DNA of 64,000 nucleotides, from NCBI RefSeq assembly GCF_018131015.1, contig NZ_JAFCJJ010000001.1:186001-250000 (forward strand), read 5' to 3'. Each line of letters starts with the position of its first letter. Within the stretch, counting starts at the first letter, position 1. Source of the DNA: Bradyrhizobium diazoefficiens. Lineage in GTDB: Bacteria; Pseudomonadota; Alphaproteobacteria; Rhizobiales; Xanthobacteraceae. Shown one piece after another: positions 1 through 9,593 of this stretch. Below the pieces are notes generated by a model that had not been told where the DNA came from, made no database searches, and was given only the letters and a program-made list of their open reading frames with translations. The position numbers and the translations under genes are program-made.

Positions 1-276
1 GGCGAGCGGATCTACACCGCGGAGATGGTCACGCACGGCAAGCCGGCGCCCGATCTCTTTCTCCATGCGGCGGAGAAGATGGAGGCGCAACCTGCGCGCA
101 CGCTGGTGATCGAGGACAGCGCCAGCGGTGTGCAGGCGGGCAAGGCCGCCGGCATGACCGTCTGGGGATTTGTCGGCGGTAGCCATTATCGGGGGCGCGC
201 CGGCCACGCTATATTGTCGGCCGCCGGAGCCGATCGGGTCTTCGCGCGCATGAGCGATTTCTGGAAGGGGGCGTGA
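1..276 (+). CDS. HAD-family hydrolase, C-terminal part (cut by window edge)
   Basis: The reading frame is open from base 1, so the gene begins upstream and only about 91 residues are visible. A GKPAPD segment (HAD motif III lysine) and an IEDSASG segment (motif IV acidic residues that bind magnesium) mark a phosphoglycolate phosphatase-like HAD hydrolase. Such enzymes dephosphorylate small sugar phosphates in the cytoplasm. Its stop overlaps the GTG start of the next regulator by 4 bp, so it is probably part of the sugar/polyol operon that follows. Substrate is unknown. Confidence 0.85.
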   Translation, partial: GERIYTAEMVTHGKPAPDLFLHAAEKMEAQPARTLVIEDSASGVQAGKAAGMTVWGFVGGSHYRGRAGHAILSAAGADRVFARMSDFWKGA

Positions 277-1235
277 CGCCTGCCATGGCCGCCGAGAACG
301 AAAAGTCGAGGCTCGATGATGCCGCGCGCGCCGGCTGGCTCTATTTCATTGCCGGCCACACCCAGGATGAGATCGCAAAAATGCTGCAGGTGTCGCGGGC
401 CTCGGCGCAGCGGCTGGTGTCGCTGTGCCTCGCCGAGCGTCTCATCACCTTCCGGCTCGAACATCCCATTGCCGCGTGCATGGAACTGGCCGCGCGGCTG
501 AAGGAGCGCTTCGACCTTGCCCATTGCGAGGTGGTGCCCGCCGATCCCTTGGCGCCGCAGGCCACCGCCGGCATCGCCGAGCGCTGCGCCAACCTGCTCG
601 ACTCGACGCTGCGTCCCGAGACGCCCGTGATCGTCGCGCTCGGCACCGGGCGGGCGGTGCGCGCCGCGGTCGAGCGGGTGACGCCGATCGACCGGCCCAA
701 TCACCAGATCGTCTCGCTGGTCGGCAACATCTCCGCCGACGGCTCCGCGAGTTTCTACGACACCGTCGGCCGGCTCGCCGACCGTACCGGCGCGCGGCAC
801 TACCCGATGCCGCTGCCGTTCCTGATGTCGTCCGAGGACGAGCGCAACAGGATGGTCCGCATCGAGCCGATCGCGAAGGTCAAGGCGGTCGCGGTCAAGG
901 CGGATCTGCGTCTCGTCGGCATCGGCCAGATGGACCAGAAGGCGCAGGTCCATGTCGACGGCTTCGTCACCCGCGATGAATTGTTCGAGATGATGCGGCA
1001 GGGCGCCATCGGCGAGATCACCGGCTGGGCCTATGATTCCAAGGGGCGCCTGCTCAAGGCCGGCACCAACCGGCGCCTCACCAGCATTCCGCCCGAGGTG
1101 CCGGCAAAGACCACGACCATCGGGGCCGCTATCGGCGCCGCCAAGGTGCCGGCGATCGCGGCCGCGCTGAACGGACGCCTGATCAACGGCCTGATCACGG
1201 ACGAGGCGACCGCAAGGGCGATCCTCGAGCGGTAG
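273..1235 (+). CDS. SorC/DeoR-type sugar-binding transcriptional regulator
   Basis: A 320-residue protein with an N-terminal helix-turn-helix (residues about 20-55, with the IAKMLQVSRASAQRLV recognition stretch) and a long C-terminal sugar-phosphate-binding domain of the SorC family. Members bind a phosphorylated pathway intermediate and control the neighbouring transporter and catabolic genes. The start is taken as GTG 273, preceded by a purine-rich AAGGGGG and overlapping the HAD stop; ATG 285 is an alternative. Position directly upstream of the polyol transporter makes it the likely local regulator. Known for the family: effector-dependent DNA binding. Inferred: the identity of the effector. 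Confidence 0.88.
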   Translation: MTPAMAAENEKSRLDDAARAGWLYFIAGHTQDEIAKMLQVSRASAQRLVSLCLAERLITFRLEHPIAACMELAARLKERFDLAHCEVVPADPLAPQATAGIAERCANLLDSTLRPETPVIVALGTGRAVRAAVERVTPIDRPNHQIVSLVGNISADGSASFYDTVGRLADRTGARHYPMPLPFLMSSEDERNRMVRIEPIAKVKAVAVKADLRLVGIGQMDQKAQVHVDGFVTRDELFEMMRQGAIGEITGWAYDSKGRLLKAGTNRRLTSIPPEVPAKTTTIGAAIGAAKVPAIAAALNGRLINGLITDEATARAILER

Positions 1236-1262
1236 GGCGACCTTGCCACTTGCTCCGCTGTT

Positions 1263-1396
1263 ATCATCCGCGAAAGCGGATGATCCAGTACGCCGCGGCC
1301 AGGCTTGGGGCAAACCAATCGACGACACGGAGTACTGGATGCCCCGCCGGAGCCTGTCATCGGGCTCGCCGGAGGCGAGACCCGTTGGCGGGGCAT
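1263..1396. repeat. Compound palindromic element in the 313-base gap 1236-1548
   Basis: Three nested inverted repeats fill this gene-free gap. A 9-bp hairpin (ATCATCCGC / GCGGATGAT, GAAA tetraloop) lies at 1263-1284. ATCCAGTAC at 1283-1291 pairs with GTACTGGAT at 1332-1340. ATGCCCCGCC at 1339-1348 pairs with GGCGGGGCAT at 1387-1396, enclosing a small CTCGCC/GGCGAG hairpin (1365-1379). The modular look resembles multi-copy intergenic palindromes of Bradyrhizobium; copy number cannot be checked here. It could end transcription after the regulator or form a structured RNA. The rest of the gap holds a promoter (see 1469). Confidence 0.6.
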
Positions 1397-1468
1397 GACA
1401 GTCGTGGATGGGGCGAGGATCTCCCGCACCGCAGCACTCATAAGTTGCGGGGATCCGCGTGCCTCCGC

Positions 1469-1497
1469 TTGACAAGCGCCGCACCTCGTTCGAACAT
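1469..1497 (+). promoter_or_regulatory. Candidate sigma-70-type promoter of the polyol transporter operon
   Basis: A perfect TTGACA lies at 1469-1474; 17 bases later GAACAT (1492-1497) is a weak -10 match. The predicted transcript would begin just before the GGGAGG ribosome-binding site at 1538-1543 and the GTG start at 1549. This also argues against a start at 1459, which would lie upstream of the promoter. Confidence 0.4.
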
Positions 1498-1548
1498 ACG
1501 CTCAACGCGTGGGCATATGCTCAAAAGCGCGGGCTTAGGGAGGTCACC

Positions 1549-2859
<1,311 letters not shown>

Positions 2860-2886
2860 ACCCGGGCTCTCCCTGAGCTCCAACTT

Positions 2887-2920
2887 GCGGCCATCCGCCT
2901 TTCGCTTGATGGATGGCCGC
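2887..2920 (+). promoter_or_regulatory. Intercistronic stem-loop between binding protein and permease genes
   Basis: GCGGCCATCC (2887-2896) and GGATGGCCGC (2911-2920) form a perfect 10-bp stem with a 14-base loop, followed by a pyrimidine run. Hairpins at this place in binding-protein-dependent transporter operons commonly protect the upstream mRNA or partly end transcription, giving excess binding protein. A TTG start at 2885 for the permease would be read through this stem; the ATG at 2948 with GGAGA upstream is better. Confidence 0.6.
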
Positions 2921-2947
2921 CTTCTTCCCGTCAGCGGAGAAGCTTGG

Positions 2948-3820
2948 ATGGCAACCCGGCAGACGCAGTTCCTCGCGCGGTCGCTTCTCGCCCCGGCCGT
3001 CGTGCTGCTGTTCGTCTGGATGATCGTGCCGCTCGCGCTGACGCTCTATTTCTCGACGCTGCATTACAGCCTGCTCGATCCCGGCTCGGAATCCTTCGTC
3101 GGGCTGGAGAACTTCGAATACTTCCTCACCGATCCCGCCTTCCTCGCCTCGCTTCGCAACACGCTGGTGCTGGTCGGCTCGGTGCTGTTGCTGACCATCC
3201 TGCTCGGCATCCCCCTGGCGCTGCTGCTCGACCAGCCGGTGGTGGGACGCAACTTCGTGCGGCTGATGGTGATCGCGCCGTTCTTCGTGATGCCGACCGT
3301 GAGCGCGCTGGTCTGGAAGAACTTGCTGATGCACCCGGTCTCCGGCCTGTTCGCCTGGCTTGCCAGGCTGGTCGGCCTGACGCCGATCGACTGGTTCAAC
3401 GACGTGCCGCTGCTCTCGGTGATCCTGATCGTGGCCTGGCAATGGCTGCCGTTCGCGACGCTGATCCTGCTCACCGCGCTGCAGTCGCTCGACGAGGAGC
3501 AGAAGGAAGCGGCCGAGATGGACGGCGCCAGCGCGGTGTCGACCTTCATCTACATCACGCTGCCGCATCTGGCGCGTCCGATCACGGTGGTGATCCTGAT
3601 CGAGACGATATTCCTGCTGACGGTGTTCGCCGAGATCTTCGTCACGACGGGGGGAGGGCCGGGCCTGCAGACCACCAACATTGCCTTCCTGATCTATTCG
3701 CAGGCGCTGATCCAGTTCGACGTCGGCAGCGCCTCGGCCGGCGGCCTCGTCGCGGTCGTGATCGCCAACATCGTCGCCTTCTTCCTGGTCCGCATCGTCG
3801 GCCGCAATCTGGAGGCATGA
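2948..3820 (+). CDS. Polyol/sugar ABC transporter permease, MalF-like
   Basis: A 290-residue integral membrane protein with about six hydrophobic spans and the EAA loop near residues 185-205 (contains EQKEAAEMDGASA), where the ATPase docks. ATG 2948 follows a GGAGA site and skips an upstream hairpin. It pairs with the next permease to form the inner-membrane channel. Gene order binding protein, two permeases, ATPase matches sorbitol/mannitol transporters of alphaproteobacteria (SmoF position). Confidence 0.92.
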   Translation: MATRQTQFLARSLLAPAVVLLFVWMIVPLALTLYFSTLHYSLLDPGSESFVGLENFEYFLTDPAFLASLRNTLVLVGSVLLLTILLGIPLALLLDQPVVGRNFVRLMVIAPFFVMPTVSALVWKNLLMHPVSGLFAWLARLVGLTPIDWFNDVPLLSVILIVAWQWLPFATLILLTALQSLDEEQKEAAEMDGASAVSTFIYITLPHLARPITVVILIETIFLLTVFAEIFVTTGGGPGLQTTNIAFLIYSQALIQFDVGSASAGGLVAVVIANIVAFFLVRIVGRNLEA

Positions 3821-3824
3821 AGCG

Positions 3825-4655
3825 ATGGCGCGAATGGCAACGACGCGGCGGGTGGCGATATCGACGGCGGCTGCGTGGCTGTTCGGCTTCCTGATCTTCT
3901 TCCCGATCCTGTGGATGGTGCTGGCGAGCTTCAAGACCGAGCTCGAGGCCTTCGCCATTCCGCCGTCCTTCCTGTTCTTCCACTGGACCACGGAGAACTA
4001 CGCGACCGTGCAGGAGCGCAGCGACTATTTGCTGCACGCGCTGAACTCGATCATCATTGCCGGCGGCTCGACCGTGATCGCACTCCTGATCGCCATCCCC
4101 GCGGCCTGGTCGATGGCGTTCTCGCCGACCAAACGAACCAAGGACATCCTGCTCTGGATGCTCTCGACCAAGATGATGCCGCCGGTCGGCGTGCTGGTGC
4201 CGATCTACCTGATCTACAAGACCTTCGGCCTGCTCGATTCCCGCATCGGCCTCGTCTTCATCCTCTGCCTCGGCAATCTGCCGATCGTGATCTGGATGCT
4301 GTTCACCTATTTCAAGGAGATTCCGCGCGACATCCTCGAGGCCGCGCGCATGGACGGCGCCACGATCGGCCGCGAGCTCGTCTATGTGCTGACGCCGATG
4401 GCGATCCCGGGCCTCGCCTCCACCTTGCTCCTCAACCTTATCCTCGCCTGGAACGAGGCGTTCTGGACGCTGAACCTGTCGACGTCGAACGCCGCGCCGC
4501 TCACCACGTTCATTGCGTCCTATTCGAGTCCGGAGGGACTGTTCTGGGCCAAGCTGTCGGCAGCGTCCACGCTGGCGATCGCGCCCATTCTCGTCCTCGG
4601 CTGGTTCAGCCAGAAGCAGCTCGTGCGCGGGCTGACTTTTGGCGCGGTGAAGTAG
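3825..4655 (+). CDS. Polyol/sugar ABC transporter permease, MalG-like
   Basis: A 276-residue membrane protein with six predicted spans and a conserved EAA loop (ILEAARMDGATIG, around residues 170-183). It starts 4 bases after the preceding permease stop. MalG-type partner of the heterodimeric channel (SmoG position). Its neighbours and family leave little doubt about role; substrate is inferred from the catabolic genes. Confidence 0.92.
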   Translation: MARMATTRRVAISTAAAWLFGFLIFFPILWMVLASFKTELEAFAIPPSFLFFHWTTENYATVQERSDYLLHALNSIIIAGGSTVIALLIAIPAAWSMAFSPTKRTKDILLWMLSTKMMPPVGVLVPIYLIYKTFGLLDSRIGLVFILCLGNLPIVIWMLFTYFKEIPRDILEAARMDGATIGRELVYVLTPMAIPGLASTLLLNLILAWNEAFWTLNLSTSNAAPLTTFIASYSSPEGLFWAKLSAASTLAIAPILVLGWFSQKQLVRGLTFGAVK

Positions 4656-4670
4656 AGGGGCTGCCGGTTC

Positions 4671-5678
<1,008 letters not shown>

Positions 5679-5709
5679 CAAGAAACGGCAAGACAACGGG
5701 AAGACCGCC

Positions 5710-6483
5710 ATGTACCTGGAAAAATTCAAGCTGAACGGGAAGACCGCGTTCATCACCGGCGGCGGGCAGGGCATTGGGCTTGCCTGCGCGGAGGCGCTGG
5801 CCGAAGCCGGCGCCAAGGTCGTTATCGGCGACCGCGACAGCAAGGTCGCCGACAGCGCCAAGGCAGGCCTGAAGGCGAAAGGGTTTGACGTCGAGACCGC
5901 GGTCATGGACGTCACCGACACCAAGCGGGTGGCCGAGGTGGCGAACGACCTCGTTGGCCGCCACGGCAAGGTCGACATCCTCGTCAACAATGCCGGCATC
6001 GCCCGCAGCGAAACGCCGGCCGAGACCGTGACCGACGAGCACTGGCTCAACGTGATCGACGTCAATCTCAACGGCACCTTCTGGTGCTGCCGCGAATTCG
6101 GCAAGCACATGCTCAAGGCCAAAAGTGGGGCCATCGTCAATGTCGGCTCGATGTCCGGCTTCATCGTCAACAAGCCGCAGGAGCAGTGCTTCTACAATGC
6201 GTCCAAGGCCGGGGTGCATCATTTGACCAAGTCGCTCGCCGCCGAGTGGGGCACACGCGGCATCCGCGTCAATGCGGTGGCGCCGACCTACATCGAAACG
6301 CCGCTCAACGCCTTCGTGAAGAGCAATCCGAAAATGTACGACGCCTGGATCGGTGGAACTCCGATGGCGCGGATGGGACAGGTCGAGGAGATCGCCTCCG
6401 TCGTGTTGTTCCTCGCTTCGGAGGCGGCGAGCCTGATGACCGGCAGCATCGTGCTGGTGGATGGCGGCTACACTTGCTGGTAG
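5710..6483 (+). CDS. SDR-family polyol dehydrogenase (NAD(P)-dependent)
   Basis: A 257-residue short-chain dehydrogenase/reductase. The nucleotide-binding TGGGQGIG motif is near residues 16-23, NNAG follows in the middle, and the catalytic YNASK gives the Tyr-Lys pair. Classical SDRs of this size next to polyol transporters oxidise a sugar alcohol to a ketose. The next gene is a likely D-ribulose kinase, so ribitol (to D-ribulose) is an attractive substrate, but D-arabinitol or xylitol cannot be excluded from sequence alone. Confidence 0.88.
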   Translation: MYLEKFKLNGKTAFITGGGQGIGLACAEALAEAGAKVVIGDRDSKVADSAKAGLKAKGFDVETAVMDVTDTKRVAEVANDLVGRHGKVDILVNNAGIARSETPAETVTDEHWLNVIDVNLNGTFWCCREFGKHMLKAKSGAIVNVGSMSGFIVNKPQEQCFYNASKAGVHHLTKSLAAEWGTRGIRVNAVAPTYIETPLNAFVKSNPKMYDAWIGGTPMARMGQVEEIASVVLFLASEAASLMTGSIVLVDGGYTCW

Positions 6484-6522
6484 GCTCGCGCCAAAACTGG
6501 CGGAAAGCGACCGGGAGCAACA

Positions 6523-8169
6523 ATGCCGCGAGCGTATATCGGCGTCGATGTGGGGACTACGAGCACGCGGGCAGGGGTGTTTGACGAGGCCGGCACGCTT
6601 CTGGCGACCGCCAGGCATCCGATCAGGATCTGGCACGAGGCCGGCGACGTCGTCGAACAGTCGTCCTCCGATATCTGGGAGGCCTGCGCAAGATCGGTGC
6701 GGGCGGCGATGGCCGAGGCCGCGATTGCGCCGGACAGTGTCGGCGGCATCGGGTTCGACGCCACCTGTTCGCTGGTCGTGCTCGACCGGCTGGGCGAGCC
6801 CGTCACGGTCAGCGCGTCCGGGGACAAGCAGCGCAATGTCATCGTCTGGATGGACCATCGCGCCACGGCCGAGGCGCGGCTGATCAACGAGACCGAGGAC
6901 GCCGTGCTGCGCTATGTCGGCGGCTCGATCTCGCCCGAGATGGAGATGCCGAAGCTGTTATGGCTGAAGCGGCACCTGCGAAAGAGTTTCGACGCCGCCG
7001 GTCATTTTTTCGATCTGGCGGACTATCTGACCTGGCGCGCCACCGGTTCGCTGCAGCGCTCGACCTGCACCGTCACCTGCAAATGGAACTATCTGGCGCA
7101 TGATGGCGGCGGCTGGAGCGCGCCGTTCTTCCAGCGCATCGATCTCCCGGAGTTCGTCGCGGAAAAATACGCGCGTATCGGCACCGAGATCGTTGCGCCG
7201 GGCACGCAGCTCGGCCAAGGCCTGACCCGCGCCGCCGCGGCCGAACTCGGCCTGTCGCCGGGCACGCCGGTCGGTGCGTCCTTGATCGATGCACACGCCG
7301 GCGGCATTGGTGCGATCGGCGGCCGCGATGGATCCGGTGGACAGGCGGATGTCTGCGATCGCCTGGCCTACATCATGGGAACGTCGGCCTGCATCATGGC
7401 GACGACCAGGGAGCCGTGCTTCGTTCCCGGCGTCTGGGGGCCATATTATTCCGGCATGGTTCCGGATTTCTGGCTCAACGAGGGCGGCCAGTCGGCGGCG
7501 GGAGCCGCGATCGACCACCTCCTCAGGTCGCATCCCGGCCACGCCGAAGCAAGCGCGGCGGCGCAGGGCGAGGGGCTCGACCTCATCGAATATCTCGAGC
7601 GCCGCATCATCGCGCGCGCAGGCAACGCCAGCCGAGCCGCGCTGCTCGCCCGCGACGTTCACGTCCTTCCCGAATTCATCGGCAACCGCTCGCCCTATGC
7701 AAACCCCGATACGCGCGCGGTGATTGCGGGGCTCGACCTCGACACCGACATCGGTTCGATGGAACGGCTGTTCGTCGCCGGGCTCTGCGGGCTCGCCTAT
7801 GGACTGGCCGAAGTGATCGAGGCCTTTGCCGCGCATGGCGTCCGCTCCAGCATCATGATCATGGGCGGCGGCGCGAGCCGCAGCCCGCTGGTGCGGCAGA
7901 TCATGGCCGACACCACCGGTCTCACCGTGGCGCTGCCGCAAACCAGGGAACCGGTGCTGCTGGGCGCCGCGATGCTCGGCGCGGTGGCCGGCGGTGCCTA
8001 TGCCTCGATCGGCGAGACCATGGCAAAGATGTCGGCGCTGGGAGGCAAGAGCGAGCCGACTGCGACTGACATGGCCGCCTTTCACGCCCGGAAGCGCGAG
8101 GTGTACAAGCTGCTGCGGGAAGTCGACCGCGGCAGCCGCGCCGCGATGCGCGGCTGCGCCGGAGATTGA
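6523..8169 (+). CDS. FGGY-family pentulose kinase, probable D-ribulokinase
   Basis: A 548-residue sugar kinase with the N-terminal phosphate loop GVDVGTTSTRAGVF (residues 7-20) and a C-terminal adenosine loop MGGGASRSPL. Residues 81-85 read TCSLV, described in the literature as the signature separating D-ribulokinases from other FGGY kinases. It would phosphorylate the ketose made by the SDR to a pentulose 5-phosphate for the pentose phosphate pathway. A GGGAG ribosome-binding site precedes ATG 6523. The substrate call rests on that one motif plus context. Confidence 0.85.
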   Translation: MPRAYIGVDVGTTSTRAGVFDEAGTLLATARHPIRIWHEAGDVVEQSSSDIWEACARSVRAAMAEAAIAPDSVGGIGFDATCSLVVLDRLGEPVTVSASGDKQRNVIVWMDHRATAEARLINETEDAVLRYVGGSISPEMEMPKLLWLKRHLRKSFDAAGHFFDLADYLTWRATGSLQRSTCTVTCKWNYLAHDGGGWSAPFFQRIDLPEFVAEKYARIGTEIVAPGTQLGQGLTRAAAAELGLSPGTPVGASLIDAHAGGIGAIGGRDGSGGQADVCDRLAYIMGTSACIMATTREPCFVPGVWGPYYSGMVPDFWLNEGGQSAAGAAIDHLLRSHPGHAEASAAAQGEGLDLIEYLERRIIARAGNASRAALLARDVHVLPEFIGNRSPYANPDTRAVIAGLDLDTDIGSMERLFVAGLCGLAYGLAEVIEAFAAHGVRSSIMIMGGGASRSPLVRQIMADTTGLTVALPQTREPVLLGAAMLGAVAGGAYASIGETMAKMSALGGKSEPTATDMAAFHARKREVYKLLREVDRGSRAAMRGCAGD

Positions 8170-8174
8170 AAGAC

Positions 8175-9101
8175 ATGCTGATTGCCTGCGGCGATGCGCT
8201 GATCGATTTCGTGCCGACGCGAAACCTGGACGGCCGCGAAGCTTTGATGCCGGCGGTCGGCGGTTCCTGCCTCAATGTCGCGATCGGCATGGCGCGCCTC
8301 GGCGCGCCGACAGCCTTCGTCGGCGGCATCTCGACCGACATGTTCGGGCAGATGATCGCAGATCACGCAGCTGCCTCGAACGTCGAGCTGGGATTCGCGA
8401 CGCGAAGCGATCACCAGACCACGCTCGCCTTCGTCCGCATCGTCGCGGGCGAGTCGAGCTACGCCTTCTATGACGCCGGGACGGCGACGCGGAACTGGAT
8501 GTACCGGCGCGGCACAATTCCATTCGCTGATGTCGAGGCCGTCCATGTCGGCTCGACCACGCTGGTCAACGACCGTGGCGCCGCCGAAACCAGGGCCCTC
8601 ATCGCGGATGCGCGCGCGACCTCGACGATTTCCTTTGATCCAAATTGCCGGCCCAATCTGGTCAAGGACAAACCGGCCTATCTTGCGCGCATGGCCGAGT
8701 TCGCCGATAGCGCCGACCTCATCAAGATGTCGGACGTCGACTTCGTCTACCTTTTTGGGGAGGAGTCGTTCGCGCAACGCGCGCAAGCGTTGCTGGGGCG
8801 AGGGGCGAGCCTCGTCGTCATGACGCGCGGGAGCCAAGGCGCGGTCGCCTGGCATGTATCCGCTGGCGAGATCGAGGTCGTGGCCCCCAAGGTCGAGGCG
8901 GTGGACACCATCGGCGCCGGCGACAGTTTTCAGGCGGCCTTGTTGTTTGCGTTGCACAGGCAGGGCCGGCTCGCGCGGCAGAAGCTGAAAACGATCGAGG
9001 TCGACGAACTGCGCGACGCCTTGCAATTTGCGGCGCGATGCGCGGCCATCACCTGCACCCGACCAGGAGCCGATCCACCGTGGCGACGCGAGATCGTGTA
9101 G
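8175..9101 (+). CDS. PfkB-family carbohydrate kinase (fructokinase/ribokinase-like)
   Basis: A 308-residue ribokinase-fold kinase. The C-terminal GAGDSF motif carries the catalytic aspartate and anion hole, and an N-terminal GGSCLNVA segment matches the first PfkB signature. ATG 8175 is chosen with GGAG at 8161-8164; a TTG at 8166 overlaps the upstream stop but sits too close to that site. As last gene of the polyol cluster it probably phosphorylates a ketohexose or other product of the same uptake system. Confidence 0.87.
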   Translation: MLIACGDALIDFVPTRNLDGREALMPAVGGSCLNVAIGMARLGAPTAFVGGISTDMFGQMIADHAAASNVELGFATRSDHQTTLAFVRIVAGESSYAFYDAGTATRNWMYRRGTIPFADVEAVHVGSTTLVNDRGAAETRALIADARATSTISFDPNCRPNLVKDKPAYLARMAEFADSADLIKMSDVDFVYLFGEESFAQRAQALLGRGASLVVMTRGSQGAVAWHVSAGEIEVVAPKVEAVDTIGAGDSFQAALLFALHRQGRLARQKLKTIEVDELRDALQFAARCAAITCTRPGADPPWRREIV

Positions 9102-9176
9102 CGCGGAGTCAATTGGCCCATCGATCACATTTCCGCTGCAATGGAAAAGGTATATAGTCCTCATTGGTCGTCGTCG

Positions 9177-9196
9177 TCCGGTTGCAGCCAACCGGA
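9177..9196 (+). promoter_or_regulatory. Perfect hairpin in the leader of the grrA RiPP gene
   Basis: TCCGGTTG (9177-9184) pairs fully with CAACCGGA (9189-9196) around a CAGC loop. It lies 32 bases before the grrA start codon and 20 bases after a TATATA stretch (9151-9156) that could be a -10 element. It could be a repressor site or an mRNA leader stem. No poly-T follows, so it does not look like a terminator. Confidence 0.5.
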
Positions 9197-9228
9197 GCAC
9201 AATACCTTTCGCGCAATGGAGTATAACC

Positions 9229-9555
9229 ATGGCGATTACGACGCTGAAGGTCCTGGCGAGCCTGCTGCAATTGCATGGGCCGGGAGCATCACTCCAGAGC
9301 GACCATCCGGGGATCGACGCGCTGCTGAATGATCTGCGCGATCAGGACCTGACGGATGGAACGGCGGCCGGACAAATACCCACTGCACGTCCCGAGCAAC
9401 CCGAAGTGAAGCAGGTCTATTTCAGGCGAGGCGCATTCGCCAAAGGGCCGCACGCCGGGGCTTTCCGCCGCGGCGGCGGGGGCTATTACGGCGGCGGTCG
9501 CTATTACGGAGGAGCGGGCGCTTTCCGCAGGGGCGGCTTTATCCGAGGCTACTAG
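9229..9555 (+). CDS. grrA: GrrA-like glycine/aromatic-rich RiPP precursor
   Basis: A 108-residue precursor peptide starting at ATG 9229 after GGAG (9218-9221). Residues 1-60 form a leader-like region with a hydrophobic N-terminus and an acidic segment (DALLNDLRDQD). Residues 61-108 form a core rich in Gly, Arg, Phe and Tyr: FRRG at 65, 79 and 99, FIRG at 104, and YYGGG/YYGGA at 86 and 92. This layout matches the GrrA/OscA family, whose aromatic side chains are crosslinked into three-residue cyclophanes by the radical SAM enzyme encoded next door. Which aromatic residues are modified is not visible. The peptide's role is not established. Confidence 0.85.
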   Translation: MAITTLKVLASLLQLHGPGASLQSDHPGIDALLNDLRDQDLTDGTAAGQIPTARPEQPEVKQVYFRRGAFAKGPHAGAFRRGGGGYYGGGRYYGGAGAFRRGGFIRGY

Positions 9556-9593
9556 GCCAGTCGCAGCATCCTGAGTCGGACCGGGGTATCGGC

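Noticed and set aside
1459..1548. N-terminal extension of the sugar-binding protein
   Set aside because: It would lie across the TTGACA promoter and hide the signal peptide; GTG 1549 has a good ribosome-binding site.
2885..2947. TTG start for the first permease
   Set aside because: It would be translated through a perfect stem-loop and adds 21 residues before the first membrane span; ATG 2948 has GGAGA upstream.
9445..9552. Glycine codon repeats at the end of grrA as a tandem repeat or CRISPR-like unit
   Set aside because: They are in-frame codons of the RiPP core and vary in sequence; there are no spacers.
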